Below, one piece after another: positions 23,422-33,858 of a DNA stretch of 64,000 nt. The notes beneath the pieces are model-generated. The model saw only the letters and a program-made list of their open reading frames with translations. It did no database searches and was not told where the DNA came from. The DNA lies in assembly GCA_951799405.1 (NCBI GenBank), contig OX637337.1, forward strand, positions 2,728,001-2,792,000. The letters run 5' to 3'. This DNA is from Agapetus fuscipes (lineage: Eukaryota; Arthropoda; Insecta; Trichoptera; Glossosomatidae). How positions within the stretch are numbered: the first letter of the stretch is position 1; the number at the start of each line of letters is the position of its first letter. Made by a program: the position numbers and the translations under genes.

Positions 23422-23905
23422 TTATTATTACGTCTGACCACCCATACTGTAAAAAATGGTTCACTTTACCAATGTCACCCCTGTGTAAGGGAAGGTCGGC
23501 AAAAGTTGTAGGGCTTATGTTCATTTGAGGCTTGGATTTTATTTGTAAGTACACATTCAGCATTTCGCTCCCCCAGTTCTTGTTTATCGTATACGCCAAT
23601 CTTGTCAAATATGACTTTTTCATGCAGTTGTCTTATGAATCAAATTCTACACAATCTGAACTAAGAAAAACTCGATAATGTGAGAGTTCTTTTAAATATT
23701 TTTTGAAATAAATTTCTGGTTTTCATAAGACACATTGGTCCAGTACACATGCAAACATTGCTCATGTGAAATTTTCTCAATGGCGTATACGATAAACAAG
23801 AACTAAGGCAGCGATTTGTAAGCGCGAACTACACGTGTTTGTTTGTGGGCATACATCTGAGAGCTTTTAAAATTAATATATTCTTGCAACTTAGATTATA
23901 GATTA
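23422..23905 (+). repeat. H-family copy split by a D-MITE
   Basis: The segments 23422-23563 and 23813-23905 join into one H copy (CATTCAGCATTT / ATTTGTAAGCGCGAAC). Confidence 0.85.
23564..23812. mobile_element. D-MITE, complete and uninterrupted
   Basis: CGCTCCCCCAGTTCTTGTTT at the left and its inverted counterpart ending GGCAGCG at the right. ATTT is repeated on both sides, and the H target is reconstructable. Confidence 0.85.
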
Positions 23906-24337
23906 TTATTATAGATATACACACTCATGGTCATTTATTTTAGTAGGAACAAGTGAATATTAACACACAATTTGATAAAAATTAAATCTTCTTTTACTCC
24001 GTTACATAGATATCAGATTGAAACAAAAATTAAATAAATTTAGTACTTTTCTAACAAATAGCAGTAACCAGAAACTATAATGCGTAACTTTTTGTACCTT
24101 TTTTATCAAACCGGAGTTCGGATTTTTTATGTTTACCGAATGTTCGGCCAAAGTTCTTTTTCCGGTCAGACCACATTCGGCCCATCCCTATTAATTATGT
24201 ATTATGGTGTGTAGAACTGGGTACCTTATGTAGGTATGCATGTTTACAGGAAAGGGCGTTTACCCTAAAAATGAAACAATTGTGTAGTTCTGACTCAAAG
24301 GAACCCGGAAAAAGTTATTTTAAAACCCTCATTGTTC

Positions 24338-24540
24338 CTTGACTAATAGGTTGGTATGAGGCTTACACCCATGCTACAAAAACTTGGTTCACTTATGATA
24401 ATGCCACTCTGATTTCAGGACAAGGCCGCGGGAGTTGCAAAGTTTATGTTCACGTGTTTATTTTGTTTGTACACATGTGTAAGCTCAAATTTACTTGTGC
24501 TTGCTTGTGGGCATACATTAAATATGAGCCCTAATCTAAA
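24338..24540 (+). repeat. H-family copy, divergent
   Basis: It starts TTCCTTGACTAATAGGTTGG and ends near GAGCCCTAATCTAAAC. The conserved hairpin is lost here. Confidence 0.75.
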
Positions 24541-24778
24541 CTAAATCTAAGTTGCAAAGATATGTATCATTTGAGATTCATATTAAATGCATTCCCACAA
24601 GCAGACACGCATAATTTCGCGCTCACACACGCCGCATGTGGACCTACAATATAAAAAACCCAATCTCAAATAAACAAAAACCATGCAACTCTTGCCGACC
24701 TTTCCTGAAACAGGGGTGACATTGGCAAAGTGAACCATTTTTTACAGTATGGGTGGTCAGCCTTATACCAACCTATAA
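24541..24778 (-). repeat. H-family copy, tail-to-tail with the previous one
   Basis: It starts TAAATCTAAGTTGCAAAG and ends CCAACCTATAATAGC. The hairpin is intact. Confidence 0.85.
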
Positions 24779-25506
24779 TAGCAATTAATTACATTTGAGT
24801 ATATAAAACAAATAAACACTAAACAATTAAACAGTAAAAATTAAAACCTACAAAACATAGCCCTAAATGACAATTTATCTGCGCAACTTAGATAATAGAT
24901 TGCTTTTTTCGTTGAAAAATTAATACTTACCCACAAAAAACGTGATTTTATCCATGAAGAGATATATAAAACGTCATGTTAAACCAATAATAGATATTTA
25001 TAAAAATACAAAATTAATAACAAAAAGAATAGACATGTGTGAGGTTATGTCAAGGGAGAGTAAGGGTGTATAAGGGTAAATGGGGAGTGCTATTTTTTCA
25101 GATTTTGTCAAGCCTACATGTATTTAACATGAAAAATACATTATATATATTTTTGGTACAGCAGCCATCTCACTAGAGTTTAAGCGTGTTTTGTACAGAT
25201 GTTCAAAATTTGATTCTTTCTTTTTACCAAGCCAGCCATGTGACGTCACAACTTTTTAATGCTTTAAAGTGTGCAAACCTCTTTGATAAAAAAATAGTCT
25301 ACTCCTCAACCTAAATATGTTTCCGCTATGAAAAATAAAACCTAAAAGTGTAAAAAGCGAGGCTGTTTTTTTTGCTGGAGTTTTTTTTTTTCAATTCGCA
25401 TCGAAATCCATCCATCATTTTTGCGATGGAATCAATTAAATGTATTTTGCACAAATCACGATTCAATTACGTCCATCTTAATCAGCATCATCATGTAACC
25501 TGACAG
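24779..25506. other. No gene seen
   Basis: 25230-25320 has GTGACGTCAC and a low-complexity patch. Nothing else was recognised. Confidence 0.45.
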
Positions 25507-25545
25507 CTCGTCCCTCCAGTGCTTGTTTGGCTTATCTACAATTTG

Positions 25546-25735
25546 AAACAATCACTTTATTCGGGCTATGTAGCCTTGGTCTGGTTGATTCTTTCCTGAC
25601 AGTTTCGCCCATTGCTCCGATGGGCATTATCAGCGGTTGGCTAGTCGCTGTGATCTTCTTACAGGATCTGGTGTTCTGGAAGCAACGCTAGCCTTTGAAT
25701 TAGTATTGTTGTTGTTTTCTTATCTATCAATATAA
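25546..25735 (-). mobile_element. Penelope-like insertion with 13-bp TSD
   Basis: TATCTACAATTTG is repeated directly at 25533-25545 and 25736-25748, and belongs to the D-MITE target. The insert carries CTGATAA, stem GCCCAT...ATGGGC, GAAAC, TGTC (minus, 25633-25598). This shows that the hammerhead-like piece moved as a unit. Confidence 0.8.
25598..25633 (-). ncRNA. Hammerhead-like core, one base off
   Basis: Core order CTGATAA, a 6-bp stem II with loop CGGAGCA, GAAAC. The expected CTGATGA has G to A at the catalytic G8 position, so cleavage is unlikely in this copy. Confidence 0.4.
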
Positions 25736-26043
25736 TATCTACAATTTGATTCAAAGATGACCTATCAATGAAATTGTCTTAAGAATCACATTCTTCACAA
25801 TCTGAGCTAAGAAAAAAACGTAAAACACGGTAATGTGAGAGTTGTTATAAGTTTATTTAAAATCAATATCCAGTTTTCATAAGACACATTGGTCCAGTAC
25901 ACACACAAATATTGCTAATGTGAAATTACCTCTGATGGACATAAGACAAACAAGCACTAAGGGGATGAGCAATAAAAAACATATCGATCCCACAGAATGT
26001 ATTCATCAATTGCAATTACATATATTTTTCTTAATCTTGTTCC

Positions 26044-26640
26044 TCATTGCTGAGGATTGTGACCCGTGTGGAAGCAGCCACTCTTCTCCAGTTCTCTCTT
26101 GACTGCGCTGCTCGTAGCGCTCCAACCACCGAGGTGCCAGCTGCTGTCTTTACTTGATCGGTCCATCTTGTGAGAGATATTCCTATTCCTCTCTTTTGTC
26201 TTCTTCTTCAAGCCACCGATCACAACTAGTCGTTCCAGGCCATCCTCATTGCCACGGACAACGTGTCCGAAGAACTGAAGAATACGGCGTGTGCATATTA
26301 TACTGGCCAGAGTCAAGCCATCCAAACGTAGCTCCCGACGAATGGACTCGTTGGTACGTCTAGCCATCCAAAGGATTTGGAGCATGCGCCTCCAGCACCA
26401 CATTTCGAAAGCGTCAATTTAACTCCTGTCTGCTGCTTTTATGGTCCACGTCTTAACAGCATAGAGAAAAATAGAGTGGACCAGACTCCTGACAAGCTTT
26501 ATCTTGGTGCTGTTACTCACACCCCGGTCTTTCCATGTTTTATCCAGCTTAGAGATGACACTTTTGGCAATGGCGATACGACATATATCATCCAGTAAAA
26601 GACCATGAATTAATCTCATCAAATAATCCTAGATTCTAGC
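26044..26640 (-). mobile_element. RTE-like LINE ORF2 3' end
   Basis: The minus strand reads VRSLVHSIFLYAVKTWTIKA (26490-26430), then, after a frameshift, MWCWRRMLQILWMARRTNES and ILQFFGHVVRGNEDGLERLV. These are standard motifs of the region after the reverse transcriptase in RTE-type LINEs. Broken, so a pseudogene. Confidence 0.85.
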
Positions 26641-27075
26641 CTTTAATTCCCTGTAACTTAAATGAAACAAAAATGCTTTACATAATTTTTATTTATATTC
26701 TACTAATTTATTTAATGGCCACTTTGTTTTTTGTGATTACAAATATTATAGACCCCTTGTCACGCATCCGATACAAAAATTTACCTAATTATTTATTTAT
26801 TGCATTTATTATTTTATTCATTTTTTTCTTGAAATCTTAAGCCTTTATTATGTTTTTTATCAGCCGTCCAATAAATAATCGTAAGCATATATATTAGTCA
26901 CGACTTGTCGTACTTCCCAGAGCTGTGAGTGGAAAAAATCCGGTTTCATTCATAAAATTATAATTGTGATTCTTGTGCCTGTGTAATTTCGCGTCTCACC
27001 TTAATCCAGCGATTCGCAAACTTGCTGGATATTTTTTGCATTATTGTCCACATATTTCTCGTCATCATCTTATAG
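26641..27075. other. No gene seen
   Basis: AT-rich. Ends at the hAT target-site duplication. Confidence 0.5.
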
Positions 27076-27522
27076 CAGAGGTGCCCATACGGTCGATCGC
27101 GGGAGGATTTAAGGTCGATCGCCGAGGATAGCTGAAATTTTCAGTGATCGACCTTATAACTGTAGGTTTTTCAAAAGAAAAATGTATCGTACTCGTCTCA
27201 CAAATGAACACCTGACAGCCTGCTTGCGTCTAGCTTTAACTGAGAATATCCCTAACTATACGAACATTTTGTGAAGGACCACCAATGTCACGCTTCGAGA
27301 TCAGCATCAAGATAATTTTAATTTCTTTTTGTAATAGATTAAAAATTTAATACAGATTTGACATTTTGCACTCAATGTAGTTTTACTTATGCTTTTTTGT
27401 CTTAACAAATATTTATACATTATGAATTATGAGTTATATTTGGTGAGCTAAACAGTTAATCCATCTCCGATTCATAATTTTTTGCTAGGTCGATCTTCTC
27501 AAGAAAAGTATGAGCACCCCTG
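27076..27522. mobile_element. hAT-like MITE with perfect 8-bp TSD
   Basis: The termini are CAGAGGTGCCCATACGG and its imperfect inverse ending GAGCACCCCTG, flanked by TCTTATAG on both sides (27068-27075, 27523-27530). Subterminal GGTCGATCG motifs are repeated. Confidence 0.9.
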
Positions 27523-27609
27523 TCTTATAGTGTCCCCAGATTGTTGCCATAAGTCAAAAATATGGTGCTTTGGGCTAAATGTGTCACTCGACAATATTCT
27601 ATTATGGGT

Positions 27610-27910
27610 TAAAAAAAAAAACATTTTTTTCCGGGTTACTTTGAGTCGGAACTAAAGCATTGTTTTCTTTTTGGGGTAAACGCCCTTTCCTGTAAACATA
27701 CATACATAAGGTACCCAGTTCTACACACCATAACACCTAATTAACCTTTGAGATGTTGTTTCCTACCGCGGAAAGCAGTAACAGAAACTAACCACTAAAG
27801 CTGACCGCAGTTATGTTCTAGAACCAGTCAAAGGTGATTGACTTTTTGCACATCGCGTTACAAATTGCAAGCTGTGTAGTTTGAGCTACCTGAAATTATA
27901 AATTACATTA
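27610..27910 (-). repeat. K repeat copy 2, uninterrupted
   Basis: Inverted counterpart of 23021-24337 without the hAT-like element. The empty site reads CACCTAATTAACCTTTGAG near 27735-27753. Confidence 0.8.
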
Positions 27911-27919
27911 CGAAAACTC

Positions 27920-28010
27920 AAGTTCTTTGGCTAATAATAGGTTGGTATGAGGCTGACCACCAATACTGTAAAAAATGGTTCACTTTGCCAATGTCACCCC
28001 TGATTCCGGC
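27920..28010 (+). repeat. H-family fragment
   Basis: From GGCTAATAATAGGTTGGTATG to CACCCCTGATTCCGGC. The rest is replaced by LINE sequence. Confidence 0.8.
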
Positions 28011-28019
28011 AAGCATAGC

Positions 28020-28335
28020 GCATTTCTTAGCAATATATATGAATGAAAATTTTGTGAAGCCGAACATGAAGTCGCCCAACTGTAACTGTAACTCTGTTGC
28101 CATTCCGCTAGGGGTGGCCAGAGCCTATGCAGAGCTGCCTCCATTTCTTCCTATCTTTCCATACCTCTTTCAATTCATTCATATCCATCACCTTTTTCAT
28201 GCATTTTCTTCTTTTACGCTCGCTTTGTACATCCCATTCTTTCACAATCTCCTCAATCTGATCACTCCATACTTTTCTCGGTCGTCTCTTACCTCTTTTT
28301 TGTCACACTACCTCAGATTACGTACTTTGTCATTC
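28020..28335 (-). mobile_element. LINE ORF end with a (GTTACA)n tail
   Basis: The minus strand reads RRPRKVWSDQIEE..., CMKKVMDMNELKEV, KDRKKWRQLC, stop. The tail holds GTTACAGTTACAGTTGGG, a hexamer array, at 28076-28094. The related ends at 42000, 45740 and 30378 define one LINE family. Confidence 0.8.
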
Positions 28336-29317
28336 TATCATCATTCATTCATTCCACATGCCCGAACCATCTCATCACATTCTTTTGTACCTTAATTTTC
28401 ACATCCTCTTTCAAATTACATTAACTTCACAATTCCAGGATTTGAAGCGGCTCTTAGATGTCTCATCCTATTCACAGCTCAAACCAACAAAGATAGTTGC
28501 ATTGCCTAATTGTTCCTCTTTTTCGCATCTCATCTTTCTTATTTCTCTATGGTTTTTGTCTGGTCAATTTTGTAACAGTGTACTCTTATAAATGACGTAA
28601 GTCAGTCGAAAGTACTTGATATGAAATAAATGCTCAACTTGTGGAAATAAATCTCTGTGTTTTTTATTTTTATTTTTTTTATACTCTTTCTTAAAAAAAT
28701 AAGTTTCACTGTGTAAATACACAAACTCAAAAAAGTTTACAGATGGATGGCTGTCGCAACAAGGCACTGCCATTAGAAGATTTTTATTTTATTTTTATTT
28801 TTTGTGCGGATTGGGAGGCACTGCTTCAAGCCATTGAACATTGAAGATTATTCGTGAATTGAGAAATAATAATCGTAAATAATAATAAACCTAACTCTTT
28901 TATTCATCTATGAAATAAAAATAAATAAAAACGCACGCATATGTTGAAATATTACACATGTTTCTGGACATGTAAAATTACTAACATTCTCAAATCCAAA
29001 GGTTACTATTACGCAATTAATCAGAAACAAAACAAAAAAAAATAAGCCTTGGACAATATGTACAGTGTTTTTCCCCATAGAAGATGTGGTCTTTAATTTT
29101 TATTACTTTTTCAGACGCACGATTTTTTTTTTGCATGTTATTCGTACAAGTGAGAACTCCTATAATAATTTTGCGAATGTAATACTAATAATTAATAATT
29201 TTAATAATAATATTTTTTTTTTTTTTTTTTGCATAGGAAATTTTTTACTTTTTTTGTATAGATTTCTTTGTAAGGTTTTGTTCTTTTTTATATTTAAATG
29301 TAATTTATTATTCATAT
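28336..29317. other. No gene seen
   Basis: AT-rich, with poly-T runs near 29210-29230. Open frames are short and low in complexity. Confidence 0.5.
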
Positions 29318-29566
29318 TCCTTGACTTATAGGTTGGTATGAGGCTGACCACCCATACTGTAAAAAATGGTTCACTTTGCCAATGTCACCCCTGTTTCAGG
29401 GAAGGTCGGCAAAAGTTGTGGGGCTTATGTTCATTTGAGGTTTGGATTTTATTTGTAAGTACACATTCAGCATTTGTAAGCGCGAACTACACTTGTTGGT
29501 TTGTGGGCATACATCTGAGAGCTTTAAATGAATATATCCTTGCAACTTAGATTATAGATATTATAG
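29318..29566 (+). repeat. H-family, full length
   Basis: TTCCTTGACTTATAGGTTGG through the CCCTGTTTCAGGG hairpin to CTTGCAACTTAGATTATAGA. A good reference copy. Confidence 0.9.
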
Positions 29567-30054
29567 ATTTATTAATACGGTAATTGCAGGGGTTGGGAAA
29601 ACGGTTTAAAATACTATGGTTGGGTAGAGTACATTAAAGGATCACAACCATATATTTTTTAAGAAGTAACAATAAAGATATCAATGATAATTCTCAAAAA
29701 TAAAATTCCGAGAATTTGAGTCCCGCCAAAACGCAGCGCGGCCTGCTAGCCACGCTGTGACGTCCAAATGACGTAGATGGATCCGACAGTCTTCCAGGGC
29801 CTAACGGTACACTCCAAGATCCGAAGATCCATCGACGTCACATCCACCTAAATAAAAAAAAAATTCTGTTTTACCGGAAATCGAAAGTGCGCGAATTTTA
29901 AAGAGCTTTTATTTAAAAACTAAGCCAGATATTATTGTTTTAAAAACGCAGATGCATTTTTTTAAATGTAGTCTATCATTTTATGAAATAAATAAAAAAT
30001 GTGAAATTACTCTATTGTTTGTCTGTGTGAGTCTGTGAAGCCTTTAGATGCAGG
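29567..30054. other. No gene seen
   Basis: 29695-29850 is GC-richer and has GACGTC motifs. Its origin is unknown. Confidence 0.45.
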
Positions 30055-30305
30055 TACTTAAATAATTGTAATTGTTATTGTTCGAGATTGTGTGAGTGCT
30101 TACTCGAATATTCTAAGTAGAAGGTTCCGCAATGTGCCAGTTCTCAATTTTTCGAGAAGAACCCTTATTCTTACCTATAAATAGAGACCGAGATGCTCTG
30201 TAGCCCAACTAGTAGTATCTAAGCCGTCGAGCTATACAGTTCAAAAGCAACTCTGTGTACGAACCGAATGTGACCCGTGTCTGAAATAAACACATAACAA
30301 TAATC
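30055..30305 (+). mobile_element. LTR-like module with HSE-like strings and TATA
   Basis: TTCTAAGTAGAAGGTTCC (30111-30128) and TTCGAGAAGAAC (30151-30162) are heat-shock-element-like. CCTATAAATAG follows at 30174-30184, and TGAAATAAACACA at 30282. It aligns with 32570-32790. Confidence 0.55.
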
Positions 30306-30377
30306 TTTAATCTGAGTTGCACAGATAAATTTCATGAAAGGTTCGTTTTACATGCCTTCCCACAAGCAGACGTGAAA

Positions 30378-30535
30378 AGAAGAATATAAAAAGGAATTGT
30401 TGAAAAATCTGATGGATATGAATGCATTAAAAGAGGTATGTAAGGATAGGAAATATATAGAGGCAAATCTGCAAAGGCTCTAACCACCTCAAGCATAATG
30501 GCGACAGAGTTGTAGTTACATATTACAGTTACAGG
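30378..30535 (+). mobile_element. LINE ORF end fragment
   Basis: It reads LLKNLMDMNALKEVCKDRK before degenerating, then an ATATTACAGTTACAGG tail. It is the same LINE family as 28020-28335, opposite strand. Confidence 0.75.
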
Positions 30536-31085
30536 TTGGTATGAGACTGATACTGTAAAAAATGGCTTACTTTGCCAATGTAACCTCCATTTTCAGGGAA
30601 GGTCGTAAGAGTTGCAGGGCTTATGTTCATTTGAAATTAAAATTGTATGTCCAGTCCGGTCGATAGCTCAGTTGGTAGAGTGCTTGCATTCTACCCCGTG
30701 AGCTCGGGTTCGAATCCCACCGAGGAGGGTGTCAGAAATAATTTCCTATTTCGGTGTTTATTTCAAACCCCATAATAAAAATACCGGCAAGGTTTACTCA
30801 GCCTTCACAAGAAATGAGTACCGAAACCCCTACTTCAACTGAAGTGGTTGGCGTAAGGCCGGCCCCCTTACCTGTAAAACTAAATAGGTTCAACTCGCCA
30901 CATGCGACCCCTTCGGGGATAGCGCGGCAAGAAGTTACACTATATGTGTAGCTTAGTTGCGTTTTTTGCGTTTTATGTTGTCCACATGTCCACATGTGTT
31001 AGCGCGTACTTATACGTGACTATTTATAGAAACGCATGTAATATGAATTTTAAATGTAATATATCTTTGCACCTTAGATTGTAGA
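30535..31085 (+). repeat. H-family copy split by SINE-A
   Basis: The pieces 30535-30655 and 30967-31085 are the two halves of one H copy, ending TTTGCACCTTAGATTGTAG. Confidence 0.8.
30656..30966 (+). repeat. SINE-A, full length, inside an H element
   Basis: GATAGCTCAGTTGGTAGAG and GGGTTCGAATCCCACCGAGG form an intact tRNA-like head. It ends ATGTGTAGCTTAGTTGCG. Confidence 0.9.
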
Positions 31086-31298
31086 GATTAAAGATCTTTC
31101 GTTCAGTGTCAAAATGAAAAGTACAATAAAAAATTAACATTGAATTATGTTTATTTTATTGACAGGTACCTACATGCTGATAATATATCTTTTGATCCGA
31201 TCAACACAAAAAAGGCAGATCTTTTCGGCTCGCGTCACACACGTCCTGTCTGACACATTCGTGTGCATGTTTTGACGGCGACTCGTTCCATTACCTGG

Positions 31299-31491
31299 AC
31301 CCTGAGTACGAGTTTTTTTTCACTTTACTCGAAGTATTGTGTATTCGAGAAAAATGTATGTGAACTTTTAAAGCACCCCTGGCAAAAAAGGTTTCGAAAC
31401 TTGTTTTGCCAGGGGTGCTTTACAAGTTCACATACATTTTTCTCGAATACTCAATACTTCGAGTAGTTAAAAAAAACTCGTACTCAGGGTA
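31299..31491. mobile_element. Foldback MITE, very high arm identity
   Basis: ACCCTGAGTACGAGTTTTTT at the left and its inverse ending ACTCAGGGTA at the right. The inner arms include GCACCCCTGGCAAAA and its complement. The arms of about 85 bp are almost identical, so it is young or maintained. Confidence 0.85.
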
Positions 31492-31685
31492 CTGAAGTAT
31501 AAAACGTAACGTGTACACTCAATCATAACGTTCCTCAAAAAAAATATGTGTGTAAACTGAAATAGCGCCTCTATTAAGCGTTTTAGTTAAGATGTTTTTT
31601 TTTAAACGCTGTCACAGAGTTGAAACGTAAATTTAATATTACTTGAAGTGCGTGTTTCATTCAAACATGATCCATGACTCGTCGC

Positions 31686-32174
31686 CTGAGTGCTTGTTTG
31701 GCGTATCTCCAGCAGAGGTAATTTCACATGAGCAATGTTTGTATGTGTAGGTACTGTAACAATGTGTCTTACCTATATATATAAGTTGCAAAGATGTGTT
31801 AGCATGTAAGATTCATATTAAGCGCATGCCTAGAAGCAGACACGTGTAGGTTTGACCTTACAAAGGCTGCACTTACAAATTAAAATCTAAATTTCAAATC
31901 CCTGCAACTTTTGTCGGCCTTCCCTGAAACAGGGGGGACATTGAAAAAATTAACTATTTGTTCCAGTACGGGGGGTCAGCGTCATAACAACCTATCAGTC
32001 AAGGATCACAAAAAAATATAAATGAAAGGGGGAAATTGATTTTGAAAATATTTTTAAAATAACTCTCACATTAACTTTGTATGCGTGTTTTTCTTGACAA
32101 TTTTATTTAAAGATAATCTTTGAAAATTGAAATACATGGTAGATAAGCAAAAGAAGCACTGGGAGGGGGCGAAT
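31686..32174 (-). mobile_element. D-MITE split by an H element
   Basis: The outer pieces 31686-31785 and 32008-32174 carry the D TIRs (GAGTGCTTGTTTGGCG and GATAAGCAAAAGAAGCACT). Confidence 0.75.
31786..32007 (-). repeat. H-family copy nested in a D-MITE
   Basis: From ATATAAGTTGCAAAGATG to ACCTATCAGTCAAGGATC. The hairpin CCCTGAAACAGGG is intact. Confidence 0.8.
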
Positions 32175-32308
32175 GTGTCAACAATACAACATCAAATGAT
32201 ATGCAAAAGATACGTGTTAGTTTAATTTAATACTAAACCTATTAGATCAACGTAGACCAAGCGCTGGATGCAAATTCAAACCATGATTGCGGATGTAAAA
32301 TCCCATGT

Positions 32309-32562
32309 CTCTAATCTAATCTAATCTAAGTTGCAAATATATGTATAAAGAACCACATTATATGCATTTTCACAAGCAGACACGTACAATTTCGCGCTTG
32401 CACATGCCGCATGTGAACCTACTACACAAAAACACAAATCTCAAATGGACCTTCACCCTGCAACTCCTGCCGTCCTTCCCTGAAACAGGGGTGATATTGG
32501 CAAAGTGAATCATTTTTTACAGCATGGGTGGTCAGCCGCATACCAGCCTATAAGTCAAGGAA
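32309..32562 (-). repeat. H-family copy with (TAATC)n tail
   Basis: CTAATCTAATCTAATCTAAG tail, then a full body ending CCTATAAGTCAAGGAAC. Confidence 0.9.
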
Positions 32563-32569
32563 CATAAAT

Positions 32570-32790
32570 TACATAATTGTAGTTGATATTGTATTTGTAT
32601 TGTTCGAGTGTTTGGATGTTCCAGTAAAGTCTCGCAATTCCCAATTCTCAATGATTCGAGAATGATCCTTATTCCTGCTATAAAATAAGGGCCAAAGATC
32701 TTTGTAGCTGGGAGAAACCAACTGACCGTTGTATTGTGCAGGTGTAATGTAACTTTGCATGTGAACCGAATCTGAAATAAATTGTATAAA
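32570..32790 (+). mobile_element. LTR-like module with HSE-like strings and TATA
   Basis: TTCTCAATGATTCGAGAATG (32645-32664) lies 15 bp before TATAAAATAAGG (32679-32690). GAACCGAATCTGAAATAAA near 32765 matches the end of the 30.2 kb module. Confidence 0.55.
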
Positions 32791-32859
32791 AATAAAAACA
32801 TCCCGCCAAAGAATCAAGAGCCTTGGAAAGTGAACAAGCGATATCTCTGAATAAAAGTT

Positions 32860-33150
32860 TTAGGCTTACACGGCCGGCTGATGATGCTGGAGTGATGTTT
32901 TCCGGGATCTGTTGCCGTGGTCTGTGGGAGCTGGAGCTTTCGGACGTTTCGTACATTTCTACGATCGGCTTCTTCAGCGTGAAGTATGATGATGAAGATG
33001 ATCTTGATGTTCTTCTTCATCACAGCTCTCATCAAGATCATCTTCATCATCATACTTCACTCTGAAGAACCCCATCGTAGAAATGGCGAAACGTCTGGAA
33101 GCTCCAGCTCCCACAGACCACGGCAACAAATCCCGGAAAACATAACTCCG
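32860..33150. mobile_element. Inverted pair of Penelope-like termini
   Basis: The left arm (minus) and right arm (plus) meet around 33000. Each carries CTGAAGA, the hairpin segment, GAAACGTC, then AAGCTCCAGCTCCCACAGAC and CGGAAAACAT. The overlapping open frames on both strands are palindrome artefacts. Confidence 0.7.
33062..33095 (+). ncRNA. Hammerhead-like core
   Basis: CTGAAGA (33062-33068), stem CCAT...ATGG (33072-33086), GAAAC (33088-33092), GTC. All core bases fit CUGANGA/GAAA. A left-arm core at 32977-32943 has CTGAAGA and GAAACGTC but a weaker stem. Confidence 0.5.
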
Positions 33151-33567
33151 GCGATATCTCTGTTCGTGTTTCTTCGTTGTAGAAGACACACGCCTCCTGA
33201 AGACGTCGGATATGACTCTGACGAAATGAATGAAATGAAAACGCAGAGAAAATCGTTCTTCTCTTTCCACGGTCAATAACATCCGTTTTTCTTTCATTCC
33301 AAAAAAGCGATATCTCGTTATTTAACTTATTGATCGAGTGTTCATACAATGTCTGTGGGTATAGATCTTTCACTGCACGCGTCTCATACTAATCAAGAGG
33401 ATATGATTTGTGTTATTTGACGATCTGATCAATGCCAGCCTTGAGAGTTCAAGCACTCACTTCGGCATAAATGAATGTTTGATTCAAGAGACGGTCAACT
33501 TAGTACCACATCAAGAGATAAAGTGAGAAGTGTGAAAAATAACCAAACGTATATTTGAAAAGGCTGT
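33151..33567. other. No gene seen
   Basis: The frames spanning this stretch begin in the palindrome and show no domain. Confidence 0.45.
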
Positions 33568-33858
33568 AGTCGGTCTGTGGCTCGGCTGGTAGAGTGCTTG
33601 CATTCCATGCCGAGAGCTCGGGTTCTTATCCCACCGAGGGTGTCAGAAATGATTTCCCATTTCGGTGTTTATTTCAAACACAACATAAATACCGGTAAGG
33701 ATGACTCAGCTTTCACAAGAAATGAGAACCAGCCCTCTCGAGAGCTGGGAAGCCCCCTTCAACTGAAAGTGGTTTGTGTGAGGCCGGCCCCCTTACCTGT
33801 AAAAATAATAAGGTCCCGAATGTCCACATGCGACCAAGATAACGCAGGCAAGAACTTA

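Larger units (their letters stand above)
23205..24190. mobile_element. hAT-like MITE carrying nested H and D elements
   Basis: The termini are TAGGGATGGGCCGAA and TTCGGCCCATCCCTA. The 8-bp direct repeat TTAATTAT flanks them (23197-23204, 24191-24198). The 27.7 kb K copy shows the unoccupied site. Confidence 0.85.
23021..24337 (+). repeat. K repeat copy 1, split by a hAT-like element
   Basis: Its two halves (23021-23204 and 24191-24337) align in inverted orientation to the uninterrupted 27610-27910. H copies abut on both sides, facing outward. Confidence 0.75.
25507..25970 (+). mobile_element. D-MITE split by a Penelope-like piece
   Basis: The left piece is 25507-25545 and the right 25736-25970. 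The TIRs are GCTCGTCCCTCCAGTGCTTG and its inverted counterpart ending GGGGATGAGC. Confidence 0.85.

Noticed and set aside
22772..24540. Helitron origin for H
   Set aside because: H begins with TTCC/TCC and ends near TTAGATTA with microsatellite tails and is joined to a LINE ORF. No CTRR end next to a 3' hairpin was seen.
26154..26598. Plus-strand frames over the LINE at 26 kb
   Set aside because: Shadows of the minus-strand LINE ORF2 remnant.
29338..29550. Recurrent 70-codon frame MRLTTHTVKNGSLCQCHPC (also 45224, 45937, 4329)
   Set aside because: Repeated because H copies are alike. The frame is not kept in divergent copies, so it is not evidence of a protein.
30660..30735. tRNA gene from TAGCTCAGTTGGTAGAG and GGTTCGAATCC
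   Set aside because: The same head recurs in about fifteen SINE-A copies with a common non-tRNA body, and the acceptor stem does not close.
31263..31466. 67-codon plus-strand frame
   Set aside because: Entirely within a foldback MITE palindrome.
32974..33373. Several 80-107 codon frames around 33 kb
   Set aside because: Open on both strands because of the inverted pair. The content repeats at 14.4 and 50.5 kb.
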